Source: Mytilus galloprovincialis (taxonomy: Eukaryota; Mollusca; Bivalvia; Mytilida; Mytilidae). Taken from it: DNA of 64,000 nt. Positions within the stretch are counted from its first letter, which is position 1. Each line of letters starts with the position of its first letter. Location of the stretch: positions 47,805,305 to 47,869,304 of the forward strand of contig NC_134847.1 in the NCBI RefSeq assembly GCF_965363235.1, read 5' to 3'. Below are positions 49,989-59,876 of this stretch, piece by piece. Both the position numbers and the translations under genes were made by a program. The notes below the pieces were generated by a model. That model saw only the letters and a program-made list of their open reading frames with translations, was not told the DNA's origin and ran no database searches.

Positions 49989-50134
49989 AACTTGTGAGAA
50001 TGGGATATCGCTTGATATCAACTCTCGTCATTTAATTCAAATAGTAATAATAAACTCGCTAAAGGCTCGTTTTTTATTTCATTGAAATTGAATAACTCGA
50101 GTTGATAAAAAGCGATATCTATTCCCACTCGTTA
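49989..50134. repeat. foldback repeat
   Basis: GAGAATGGGATATCGCTTGA...TCAACTC on the left pairs imperfectly with GAGTTGATAAAAAGCGATAT...CCCACTC on the right, with a loop of about 60 bp. Unknown class. Confidence 0.5.
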
Positions 50135-50207
50135 TGACACCTATAAATAATTTCTCAATGTCAAAAACTTAACTTTAACAGAAATCATCTCGTCTGAAAC
50201 TACTTGA

Positions 50208-50300
50208 CCAAGTTCATTATAGATAGAGATAACTGTAAACAGCAAGAAGAATTTTCAGTAAAATAAGATCTACAAACAAGTTACCATCACCAAAACAGAT
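50208..50300 (-). repeat. fragment of the CTAGAGGCTC element
   Basis: The inverse of the segment found at 27740-27830: TTCATTATAGATAGAGATAA, CAGCAAGAA and TTACCATCACCAAAACA. Only this short piece is present. Confidence 0.55.
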
Positions 50301-51330
50301 AAAAGAAGGACGAAAGATACCAAAAGACAGTCAAACTCATAAATCTAAAACAAACTGACAACGCCATGGCTAAAAATGAAAAAGACAAACAAACAACAGC
50401 ACACATGACACAACATAGAAAACTAAAGAATAAACAACACGAACCCCAACAAAAAACTAGGGGTGATCTCAGGTGCTCCGGAAGGGTAAGCAGATCCTGC
50501 TCCACATGTGGCACCCGTCGTGTTGCTTATGTGATAACAAATCCGGTAAATAGTCTTATTCGGTAGGTCACATTCATGAACGGGAAGGGGATTGTAGTTA
50601 CGACGTAAGGAACATATCCGATATCATTTGTGAAACGGTTATTCCATAACGGTCAACCAACTCGTGATGGCGTCCGTAAAATTTACGAAGGAATGATTTC
50701 AACTTCACCATTTGGAACTCTTGGTTTAAAAGCTTCCTTGTGAGCAGCAACCCTCTATCAAGAAAATCATGATAGGAAATGCAAGCACGGGAATATCGTA
50801 TTAATTGTTTTGTTTTCAGTCGACCCTCATTGTCAATTTCTAGATGTAAGTCAAGATATGAGGCCAACTTAACTGTATCTGTAGTATCCTTTATCTCTAG
50901 CTCGATTGGATTGATGCGTTCAACATAGTCACCAAATTTTGAATTAATTAGTGAAAGAACTTCATCTATATAGCGGAAAGTAGAGTTAAAGGATATTGCT
51001 TACTTCTTATCTTTCTTCCTAAGAAGTTCCTGGATGAAGTTAGCCTCATAATAATAAAGAAACAGGTCGGCAAGTAGAAGGGCACAGTTTGTTCCCATTG
51101 GAATGCCTACATTCTGTTGAAAAACACGTCCTCCGAACGTAACAAATATGTTGTCAATCAAGAAATCAAGCATCTTGATAATATCAGTTTCAGATAATTT
51201 TTTGTTTGAATCAGCGTGATCCTTTACAAAGTAGGATTTATCCATTTTGCCATTTATTCTATTATTGTCTTTAATGTTGAAGAATGCCCTCTGTTTGACA
51301 TGCACTGCAGCAAAAAGACTAAGGGGCTCT
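50301..51330 (-). mobile_element. reverse transcriptase remnant (IPMGTNC type, possibly Penelope-like)
   Basis: Two minus-strand coding pieces of one reverse transcriptase. 51000-51305 carries KMLDFLIDNIFVTFGG and FQQNVGIPMGTNCALLLADL, the fingers and palm region ahead of the YxDD box. 50598-50867 carries SYLDLHLEI, LIRYSRACISYHDF and KFYGRHHELVDRYGI, the C-terminal part. The stretch between them that would hold the catalytic YxDD box is not recognisable as coding, so the copy is dead. The downstream tail 50420-50590 (GGTGATCTCAGGTGCTCCGG) is familiar from many mussel copies. Penelope-like is my best guess; no GIY-YIG domain is visible. Confidence 0.6.
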
Positions 51331-51944
51331 TAAGAAACTCTATAATGTTAAAAAAAATTCCATAACTCGGAAATGTAAAATCAATAATTTCTAAAAAATC
51401 GAAAGGGATGCTAACTCAATAGACAATTCACCGAAGTTCCATTGGTTACAGCTTTTTTTTGTTTTCGTCAGACATACTGACGATGGACGAATAGACAACG
51501 GGGTACCATAATACGTCCCGTATAAAAACTCCATGGTTCATCACGAAATTTTTTTTTACATTGACAACAAAAGTACCAAAGTGGAAAGGGAATAATATAA
51601 GTTGCAATAACTTGTTTCCCAATCAACTATTTATAAATATGTTTAACCTAACAAAAGTACTTTGAAATGAAGTTAAAAAGATTATGATTCTCCTGCACTT
51701 TGTTCTAAATAACTTTTAAAAAGGATCTAATAATTTCTCTTTTAATACTGGAAAGTTGTGGTAGAACAATTTTCGAACAGAAAACTTGCATTAAATTAAA
51801 AAAGGTTAGTTTTGATCAATGCAGTATTATGTTTTTATGATTGATTTATTGAGAATAAGTAATAGTTTCATTCATTAAATTACCGGTATAAACTAGAAAA
51901 GTCATTTTTTAAAGTCTAGAATATCTTTTTCTTATTCAAATTTT

Positions 51945-52262
51945 CTGTTAAAAACCCGGACCATTTGTCATGACTAAAAACTCGGACGATTTCACAGTTG
52001 CTCTCGAAAAAACCCGGACAATAATAAACACTGAATTTTTGGTTTAAATACAAGGAAATTGTGCTTCTTTGTTGGTCAAACTATGTAATGTATTCAATAT
52101 AAGATCGGTAGTTTTGTAAAAAAAACTATTATAATTACGAAATAGCAGTTAATTGAAATTATCTCATTTGTTATCACTCGAAAAAGCCCGAACTACACTC
52201 GCAAAAAATGGACCGAATCACTCGAAAAACCTCGATCCTGACCGGACACTATACCTACCGTG
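51945..52262 (-). repeat. TTTTTCGAGTG repeat, right copy (inverted)
   Basis: On the minus strand: CACGGTAGGTATAGTGTCCG, GATCGAGGTTTTTCGAGTGA, GGGCTTTTTCGAGTGATAAC, then after about 140 bp GTCCGGGTTTTTTCGAGAGC and TCCGGGTTTTTAACAG. It mirrors 48211-48690 at both ends but differs in the middle. Confidence 0.6.
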
Positions 52263-52354
52263 AATACATGTTGATTAACTTCAGCTGTACTTTCTTTTTG
52301 TCTAATGTTTCACTTGAGCTACTGTTGAAAGGGGCTAACATGTAGGATAATATA

Positions 52355-52495
52355 TAAATAACACATAGCTGAGAGGGTGATAGAGCAGATTGTTACCCCG
52401 AGAAAACATTGTCAACTGAGGCGAAGCCGAGGTTGACAATGTCTTTTCGAGGGGTAACAATCTGCTCTATCACCCTCTCAGATATGTGTTATTTA
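52355..52495. repeat. long hairpin, about 63-bp arms
   Basis: TAAATAACACATAGCTGAGA...GAGGGTGATAGAGCAGATTG...TTGTCAAC pairs almost perfectly with its inverse ending ATATGTGTTATTTA. The loop is the short GC-rich TGAGGCGAAGCCGAG. Confidence 0.75.
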
Positions 52496-52582
52496 CTTTA
52501 TTATACTGAATGTTCTGTTATTAATGTCGATTAAATTTAAAATTCAAAGTAATAAACTATTACATCTTGTACATAACCATCC

Positions 52583-52800
52583 GTATTTAATAAAGCGCAC
52601 ACTTGATCAAACGTCTCCGTGAAGGGTAATAGAGTATTTGACATAAGATAAGAGTTGTATTTAATAAAGCGCACACTTGATCAAGCGTCTCTGTGAAGGG
52701 TGATAGAGTATTTGTCATAGGATAGAGTCGTGTTTAATAAAGCGCACACTTGATCAAGCGTCTCCATGAAGGGTAACACAGTAAATTGACACCCTCGTAT
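52583..52800 (+). repeat. 74-bp tandem repeat, three units
   Basis: Units start GTATTTAATAAAGCGCACAC at 52583, 52657 and 52730 and contain TTGATCAAGCGTCTCCGTGA and GGGTAATAGAGTATTTG. Confidence 0.75.
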
Positions 52801-52904
52801 TAGCCAATCAAAATCTGGCATTTTGACATGAAGTATAATAAATTATAATGTTAAGTAAGCTTATAAACAAAATAATTTTCACACCTGATAAAAATAAATC
52901 TTTG

Positions 52905-52937
<33 letters not shown>

Positions 52938-52965
52938 CTTTTTGACATGTTAAACAATGTTTTAA

Positions 52966-53039
52966 GTAAGATATAAGCCTCTAACAGTCCATTCTTTAAA
53001 ATATTGAACAGCATGGACTGTTATCGGCTTTTATCTTAC
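52966..53039. repeat. hairpin, 27-bp arms
   Basis: GTAAGATATAAGCCTCTAAC plus AGTCCAT pairs with ATGGACTGTTATCGGCTTTT plus ATCTTAC. The loop is about 20 bp and AT-rich. A T run of about 26 lies just upstream (52911-52936). Confidence 0.7.
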
Positions 53040-53103
53040 CTCCTATACATTTCTAGGAATATGATTGGTTAAAAGCGTCCGCTCGGAGATGGTGTATATT
53101 TGA

Positions 53104-53316
53104 TATTAGGTTAGTAGGGAGGCGGGGCTTATATCATACACGGTAAGTAATGGAGTTACGTCCCTTTATATTCCATATTAGGTAAGAAGGGAGGAAGGCT
53201 TATTTCATACACGGTAAGTAGTGGAGTTATGTCCCTGTATATTCCATATTAGGTAAGAAGGGAGGCGAGGCTTATTTCATACACGGTTAGTAGTGGTGTT
53301 GCGTTCCTTTATAAAA
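53104..53316 (+). repeat. 71-bp tandem repeat, three units
   Basis: ATATTAGGTTAGTAGGGAGG, ATATTAGGTAAGAAGGGAGG and a third near-identical start occur at 53104, 53175 and 53246. Each unit contains TCATACACGGTAAGTA. Confidence 0.75.
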
Positions 53317-53547
53317 ACAAAAAGGTACTGAGAAAAATCTTAAAGGTTCAACAGACGAAGAAATTGATGATTTAGATTGAAATGAATTCATAAAACACAT
53401 TTAAACCTATCAAGTTGTTATTGCTGGCGTCTGTTTATGTAGGATCAATGAAAGTAGTTTCTTAATGCTAACAGTACTGAAAACTTGCTCATTTTGATAG
53501 GTCACTAGTTTAAATTTCACACTAAAGATAGTCGGTAAGATAAATTC

Positions 53548-53685
53548 GTTACATAGTGTGCTAGTGACCTAATACGGTATATATGGGGTCAGTAAATTCC
53601 ATATGGGGATTCGAACTTCGCTCTCACCCCATATGGAATTTACTGACCCCATATGCCGTATTAGGTCACTAGCACACTATGTAAC
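53548..53685. repeat. long hairpin, about 60-bp arms
   Basis: GTTACATAGTGTGCTAGTGA...CCATATGGGG and its inverse CCCCATATGG...TCACTAGCACACTATGTAAC. The loop holds GATTCGAACTTCGCTCTCA. Nearly perfect pairing. Confidence 0.75.
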
Positions 53686-55363
53686 TAAAAATATCCTTTA
53701 CAGAACATATTCACACCTTTGAATAACATCACACAATTATCCTTCTCATTGTAATATACAAATCCAGACAGTAATTCACTTTTTATAATCAATGTCATCT
53801 TCTTCAAAAGAGGAAATATAAATCATTTATAATTGTCATTTCAATGAAACAGCACTGATATAGTTTTGCGAGGACAAAAAGGTTAAATTGTTCAAGATTT
53901 TTTTTCTGCTTTAGGCAAATTCAAATACTTATATATCTTTAATATCTTGATTATCAAAAGCACACAACGTTATATAAATTCATTTATGTTTTGATAACTA
54001 TAAAACTAACTCAAGGAATATGAAAAGTGCGATCTTTCAATATCAGATACTTACATTTTATTGATTAATGTACATGAATTGTTTTTTCCCGAAAAGGTCC
54101 GTTGCTTTATACATGTAAATGAGACGTCCATATTTTCATTGAGAAAAAAAAGCAACATTGGCTCTCGGGTCTGGTTTAAAAAAACTGATTAAAAATTATT
54201 TACCTCCACCATTGCTTCTTTTTCTTTTTTTTTTGTTGTTTTGTTACATATATGTACTATTATAAACTTCCAAATGTTTTTTAATTCGCTAGTTCATCAA
54301 CCAGTAGGCTGTTTTCTTCAGGCCTCAGGCCTCACGGGATTGCACACTTCATTATTGAAAATATCTAGAGTTTACTTTCATAATTATTCTACAATGGACA
54401 ATGGAAAGTCATAAACATACTTGCAGTTTTTACTGCGGATACACTCAGATCAGCACGTAGTTTATTTCTGTTGTGTGGACGTTCACGTTCACTGTGTGCT
54501 TTGTTAGATGCATTTCTATTGCATCCATATGCATTAAGCCTTTTTATTGTTTGGTCTTTTGTTGTACTGTTACACCACTGTCCGAGGCTAGGATTAGGAG
54601 GGGGTGCCGACAACAAACTTGTTTAACCAACCACTCTTTGTGGTTGCCAGTACAAGTCAAGAACCTGTAAATCAGTGGTTGTCGTTTGTTTGTCGTGAAA
54701 CACATTTGGTTGTTCGTTCATTAATTTGTACATACATTAGGCCGTAAGTTTTACATTTGCAATTTCGAAAGATATAAGAAAATGTGATATGAGTGCCAAG
54801 TCACAATTTGTAAAAGTAAACCATGATAGGTCGAAGAACGGTCTTCAACACGGAGCATTGGCTCACACCATGCACACCAAACAGCAAACTATAAAGGGTT
54901 CCAAAATGACTAGTGTAAAACAATATAAACGGCAAAACTGAAGCCTTTTATAGCTTAATATATACATGATATACGGTATAGACATTGCGCATTTTGACCT
55001 ATAATTGTTAATTTTCTGTGTCATTTGTTTTATTGTGGAGAGTTGTCAATTATACCACATCTGCCTATCTTTATAAAGCATTGTGCATGGAAAACCATGT
55101 ACATGTACTATGAAAATTAGAAGAAAAAAAAAACTTATTTTCTATTGGACAAGTATGGTTGAGTACTGTGGATATTTCGTTGGATACCAATTTTCTCGGG
55201 TTTCGTGGGTACGGTTGAACCACGAATGCGAAGGTTCATTGAATAAGAATATTTCTGTAGGTTTTTTATGCAGAGATAACAAAACTACGAAATCAAATAT
55301 CCATGAAAGGCAAATGTTCCTTAATCCACGAAAATGGATACCCATGAAAATTAATGAATCCAC

Positions 55364-55368
55364 AGTAT
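55364..55368. repeat. left target-site duplication AGTAT
   Basis: AGTAT directly precedes the left terminal repeat and recurs at 57257-57261 directly after the right one. Five bases is a normal duplication length for LTR elements. Confidence 0.65.
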
Positions 55369-55783
55369 TATAGCCAGACTATTTGCTGGGTATTAAAATG
55401 AAGATTCAAGTCGGTATAAAGTTTAACAATTTAATAAACGATCCAACAAGAATATAAACGATGTTACAATATTGAGTCCGGTGTTTACGGTTTAAGAACC
55501 TATCCAAAACTGAATATAAATTATTTTTAAGAAGTATATAAAACAGAATAATTTAGAAATACATGTAACAACGGATTAGGCAATTATTGTCCATTGTTCA
55601 GATAATCTGCTAAAACCTGTCTTTGACACGTAGATACGAAGTCCATTATCGGATTAGTGGATCAGTTTAAACCAAAGATAATTGTGTGGGAATATTTGAG
55701 CTAAAAATGACAATTGAAAGATATAGTAATTAAAGTCAGAAAGATGATAGTCCAAATAATTAGCATGCTTTTCGTCCGGTCAT
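55369..55783 (-). repeat. 3' terminal repeat of the gag-only element
   Basis: 415 bp, nearly identical to 56837-57256. Starts TATAGCCAGACTATTTGCTG and ends CATGCTTTTCGTCCGGTCAT in plus-strand reading. Confidence 0.8.
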
Positions 55784-55833
55784 ATTTGCCTCTCTCGTCC
55801 AGAATCACGTCCACGGGATTTGAATTTTCATAA

Positions 55834-56814
55834 CTAATATCTTCTTCCACGGTATTGATAGTTACGCCTGTTTTGATGATAATTTCCTGAATTTGTTCGA
55901 TTGTTGTTTTTTAATTGTTCTAGTTCATGTTCGTAACTTTTGCAAATTGCCTTTAAATCAAGTTCACTTTTTCTAACTACATTGTAAATTTTTGAAACAT
56001 CACTACAATGTAATTTCCAATTTTCTTTTTCTTCTTTTATCTCAGTGATATAGTCTGTTATTTTGTCGTGTCCTTTCTCATATCTTTGTACGGTGTTCTC
56101 CAGTTCGATAATTTTAGCGTCTCGAATTTTAATTGTTTCTCGAAGATTCTGAGTATTTTCTAGTTCTCTTGTCAATTCCATTAATGTAGACGTATGGATG
56201 AAATTTTCGTCTTCCAATTGGGTTTTTAAAGTTTCAATTTGGTCCCTTAGAAAACAATCACTATTGATAGTTGAAATGAAGCCAGCATTCCCGGTTTTGT
56301 TAAATGGAAGTTCCTGAAGTGTCCGTTTTCGATCAAAATAATCTTGAAGTCTTTTAGAATCTCTTTCCTTTTTCTTAATTGATTTCTTATTGTTACAATT
56401 TTCCTTTTGTGTCGAAATTGAAACAATTTTAAGTTCATTCTTATGAATTTTATCTCGGCCAACACGAGTGAAGCACTGTCGAGCAAAATGTCCTGGTTTT
56501 TGACATTTGAAGCATTTTGAATTACTAGCGGCACACAAACTCTTGTTGGTATGTTGCTTTCCACATTTTCCACACATTCTGATAAACTCTCTTCTTTCTG
56601 GATTAACTCGATACGGCATATAATTCCACATCCATGCTGGTCTTAAGGAATATCCGTAATAATCCATTGTATTGATATTACTGTCCAAATATAGTTCGTC
56701 CGAAATATAATAATTCTGGGGTAAGCTAGTCACTTGTCTGTAACTTGTCCTTGGGGAAATTTTGCTTGGCTGCGGAGGTAACGGAATCTTGTGTTGATCT
56801 ATAAAAGATAACAC
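55834..56814 (-). CDS. gag-like protein: zinc knuckles plus coiled coil
   Basis: Open for 326 codons between the two terminal repeats. Residues 81-94 (CGKCGKQHTNKSLC) and 101-114 (CFKCQKPGHFARQC) form a double knuckle like the nucleocapsid part of Ty3/Gypsy-type Gag. A Lys-rich stretch follows (143-165), then a long predicted coiled coil (about 188-302, rich in Glu, Leu and Lys). The end is an Arg/Asn/Tyr-rich basic tail (NRRNYQYRGRRY) that could bind RNA. No capsid domain is recognisable. The first ATG is at residue 50. It may package or multimerise on the element's RNA; this is inferred. The order knuckle then coiled coil is unusual for Gag. Confidence 0.65.
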   Translation of the reverse strand: MLSFIDQHKIPLPPQPSKISPRTSYRQVTSLPQNYYISDELYLDSNINTMDYYGYSLRPAWMWNYMPYRVNPERREFIRMCGKCGKQHTNKSLCAASNSKCFKCQKPGHFARQCFTRVGRDKIHKNELKIVSISTQKENCNNKKSIKKKERDSKRLQDYFDRKRTLQELPFNKTGNAGFISTINSDCFLRDQIETLKTQLEDENFIHTSTLMELTRELENTQNLRETIKIRDAKIIELENTVQRYEKGHDKITDYITEIKEEKENWKLHCSDVSKIYNVVRKSELDLKAICKSYEHELEQLKNNNRTNSGNYHQNRRNYQYRGRRY

Positions 56815-56836
56815 TCACGAGTCTCTAAACACCATG

Positions 56837-57256
56837 TATAGCCAGACTATTTGCTGGGTATTAAAATGAAGATTCAAGTCGGTATAAAGTTTAACAATTT
56901 AATAAACGATCCAAAAAGAATATAAACGATGTTACAATATTGAGTCCGGTGTTTACGGTTTAAGAACCTATCCAAAACTGAATATAAATTATTTTTAAGA
57001 AGTATATAAAACAGAATAATTTAGAAATACATGTAACAACGGATTAGGCAATTATTGTCCATTGTTCAGGTAATCTGCTAAAACCTGTCTTTGACACGTA
57101 GATACGAAGTCCATTATCGGATTAGTGGAAACATACAGTTTAAACCAAAGATAATTGTGTGGGAATATTTAAGCTAAAAATGAAAATTGAAAGATATTGT
57201 AATTAAAGTCAGAAAGATGATAGTCCAAATAATTAGCATGCTTTTCGTCCGGTCAT
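56837..57256 (-). repeat. 5' terminal repeat of the gag-only element
   Basis: 420 bp, nearly identical to 55369-55783. On the minus strand it is followed by CATGGTGTTTAGAGACTCG, where a primer-binding site would lie; I could not match it to a specific tRNA. Confidence 0.8.
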
Positions 57257-57261
57257 AGTAT

Positions 57262-59389
57262 ATTGTAAAAAAGGCAAGTGTCAAGATTGTGATCTCATTT
57301 AGTTTGCCATGTATTAACCATACCTTATATTAAGTTTTTATCGCAAGATGCGATTGGCAGAAATAAAAAATCATGACATTAATAGCTGAATTTTAAAATC
57401 ACAACATTTTATTGCTATATATATGAAATCACAATTTTCTGTTGTTTCAAATAATAACATTGTTAAATACGACATTTGTTTTTTTTTTTCAAATCCGGCT
57501 ACTCATCAGTTTAAATGTAGGAACAATTGTTCTGTGGATGTGTTTGAATCCTTGTTTGTCAGCAGAAAAAAAACTTCTGTCTGTGATAAAGTATATTCCA
57601 AACGATATATCACAATTGTTTAAATTTTATTGTTGGAACAAGTTAAATGATTTTTATAGTCTATAAAGTTATTCTAATTTTTAGAGAGGCGGAAAAATAC
57701 TCGTTAGTTGTAGAAAAACTGAAAAAGCACAATGTCAACTTATAAATTAGAGTATTCGAAAAGATACTACAACTGGCAAACAAAGGAGTAATATTTCCAA
57801 ATGCAACATGAGAAAAATATCCTGCCCATCTGAATGCTTTATGGGTATACATGAAGTTGCGAACATAATAGCTGCAGCATTGTCCCTCTCACGACCTCCA
57901 GTCGAATAATACAAATATATATCATTTTACTGCTGCGTTCACTTATGTTTCTATGGACCATTTAAGGAATGCCTTTTAAAATACTGGATCCAGATATGTA
58001 TCCATTTGAATCCAACAAATATACATTCTATGTGATTGATGTTATTCATTAAAAATATTTTAATGAATAGAATTTAACAAAAAGATATAAACCAGAACGT
58101 TATGTTTGATATCATAAACAAAAAAATGTTTTTGTTTTTTACAGAACCAACAAAAAATTAAAAAAAAAAAAAAAAAAACCCAAATCAGAACACAACTCAG
58201 AACGTTGTGTTTGAAATCGGTATTCCCTTAACAAAGGTTCATTCTATCTTCATGGTTTTATATAGTCCTTTGGATGAAATTTATCGATGTTTTATTTGTA
58301 ACTTGCATTTTTTTTTGTGTTTTTGTTTTATTGTTTTGTCATAAATGAAGACATTTTTCTTTTTATCATTTGACTGGCTTTATAGTTGGTCATGTTGATG
58401 CCTTCATTTCTATTAATTAAACTAAACTTTTGTCAGCATTTTGTCTTGTCAAGTTGCAACACTGCAATTAATACAAATGATATGCAACTGACTTTGAAGA
58501 AAATGAAGGAGATAATAATGAATAAAACATTTGTCTTTATAATTATCTTTTAGACGGTAAGTTTAAAACTACTATTACTTGTCCAATTATAAACTGTTCA
58601 TAAATAAGTTAATACTTATGAAATTTATTATGTAGCCCATTGTATTGCAATAGTGAACGCAAAGTAGCATTAACACGAATTTTTGCACATTGACATCAGA
58701 GGTTTTACGTCATTACGTTTTATATCAGGAAAGCTGTTACATATCCAATTACAAGCATTTTAGAAAAGCTTTTATTCCAAAAATTTGCCATTACCTACTT
58801 ATGAATTTTAGCAAGGAAACCAAAGCTACAACGACAATTTATATGGACTTGATATCCGTTCATCGAATCCTATAATGATCAGATGACCAAAACGAGAAAA
58901 AAGGCTAGTTCGATCGTCTGTTAATAATCGAAATGATTTAAACAACAATATTTTACAACAATTAGCAACCATATAATATCTTTATTAATGATATTTACTG
59001 AATAATATTTTTGAAATTTTGAAAATGTGTACACCGTGCAGTCAATAATTCAATATTTAATGTGTCATATTTACAATCATACGATGTATCAATGTAACTG
59101 CGAAAGCAAAGTAGCATTTGATATCCAAAAGCAGTGTTTTACTTTTGTTTGGTTTCTTGTCACGTGATCATTCTCAAAGCTACTATGTATTCTATTCATA
59201 CAACACATTGTAGTGTTTCATAAAAACATATTGTTTATTATCTTAGCGCAGGTATTAATATACCTTCGAATTGTCAGCTACCACATGACAAAAGAACGAT
59301 TCGTATGCGAAAGCAAATTTACAGAACTAACATTGTTGGGTTGATGTTTAGGCGAGTTATATATATATATCTATATATGTTAGCGGCAA
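57262..59389. other. gene-free stretch
   Basis: AT-rich with poly-A and poly-T runs (for example 58155-58178). No exon, repeat family or RNA gene was recognised. Confidence 0.4.
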
Positions 59390-59560
59390 TAAGTGAAATT
59401 AGGCATTAAGCTTAAATCCTAGGCAATGAGCTAACGCCTAGGCATTAAGTTATTGCCTGAAATTTTCAGGCATTAAGTTTATTACCTAAAATTTGGTGAT
59501 GATTATTCATCCTATTGCCGAACATGATTTTAGGCAATAAGTGAAATCTGGAATTTATGT
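59390..59560. repeat. AGGCAATAA/AGGCATTAAG palindromic array
   Basis: GGCAATAAGTGAAATTAGGC, CCTAGGCAATGAGCTAACGC, CTAGGCATTAAGTTATTGCC and CAGGCATTAAGTTTATTACC alternate the words AGGCAWTAAG and TTATTGCCT, so several small hairpins are possible. May be the terminal region of the element whose integrase fragment lies at 61560. Confidence 0.5.
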
Positions 59561-59876
59561 GTTTTAAGTGATAATTTTTTTGAAATAAAGTCTTTTCTTA
59601 AATATTTTCCTAATATGTTTATCTGACAAATCTTCAAATTTTATTACTTTTCTTATTTAAACAGAATTAACTCATACTTTTTTGTGGAAGTACAAAAAAT
59701 AAAAAAGATTTAAAAAAGTGTTTGTATCCCATTAAAAAGGGGAGATTCTACATAATCCTAATAATAACTATTTGAAAATATTTACACTTCACTGGTCAAG
59801 CTGGTTTGAACTTGTCAAAAGTAGACAAAATTAAGATATGATTTTTTGCTCATATCATTTTTGGATAAGTAAATTT

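Larger units (their letters stand above)
55369..57256 (-). mobile_element. compact gag-only LTR retroelement fossil, looks whole
   Basis: Two direct terminal repeats (55369-55783 and 56837-57256, sense on the minus strand) enclose 1053 bp of internal sequence. A perfect 5-bp duplication (AGTAT) flanks the whole. A purine-rich tract (GGACGAGAGAGGCAAA on the minus strand, about 55785-55800) abuts the 3' terminal repeat, as a polypurine tract should. The internal part is filled by one gag-like frame with zinc knuckles; I see no protease, reverse transcriptase, RNase H or integrase. The terminal repeats differ by roughly 1-1.5% plus one short length difference, so the insertion is fairly young. 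It must have moved with enzymes from another element. It resembles the gag-only terminal-repeat elements described from plants. The knuckles look Ty3/Gypsy-like. The terminal bases (ATGACC...GGCTATA) are not the usual TG...CA. Confidence 0.75.

Noticed and set aside
52911-52936. Long T run as a possible retroposon tail
   Set aside because: No coding or repeat body could be linked to it; simple homopolymers are frequent in this window.
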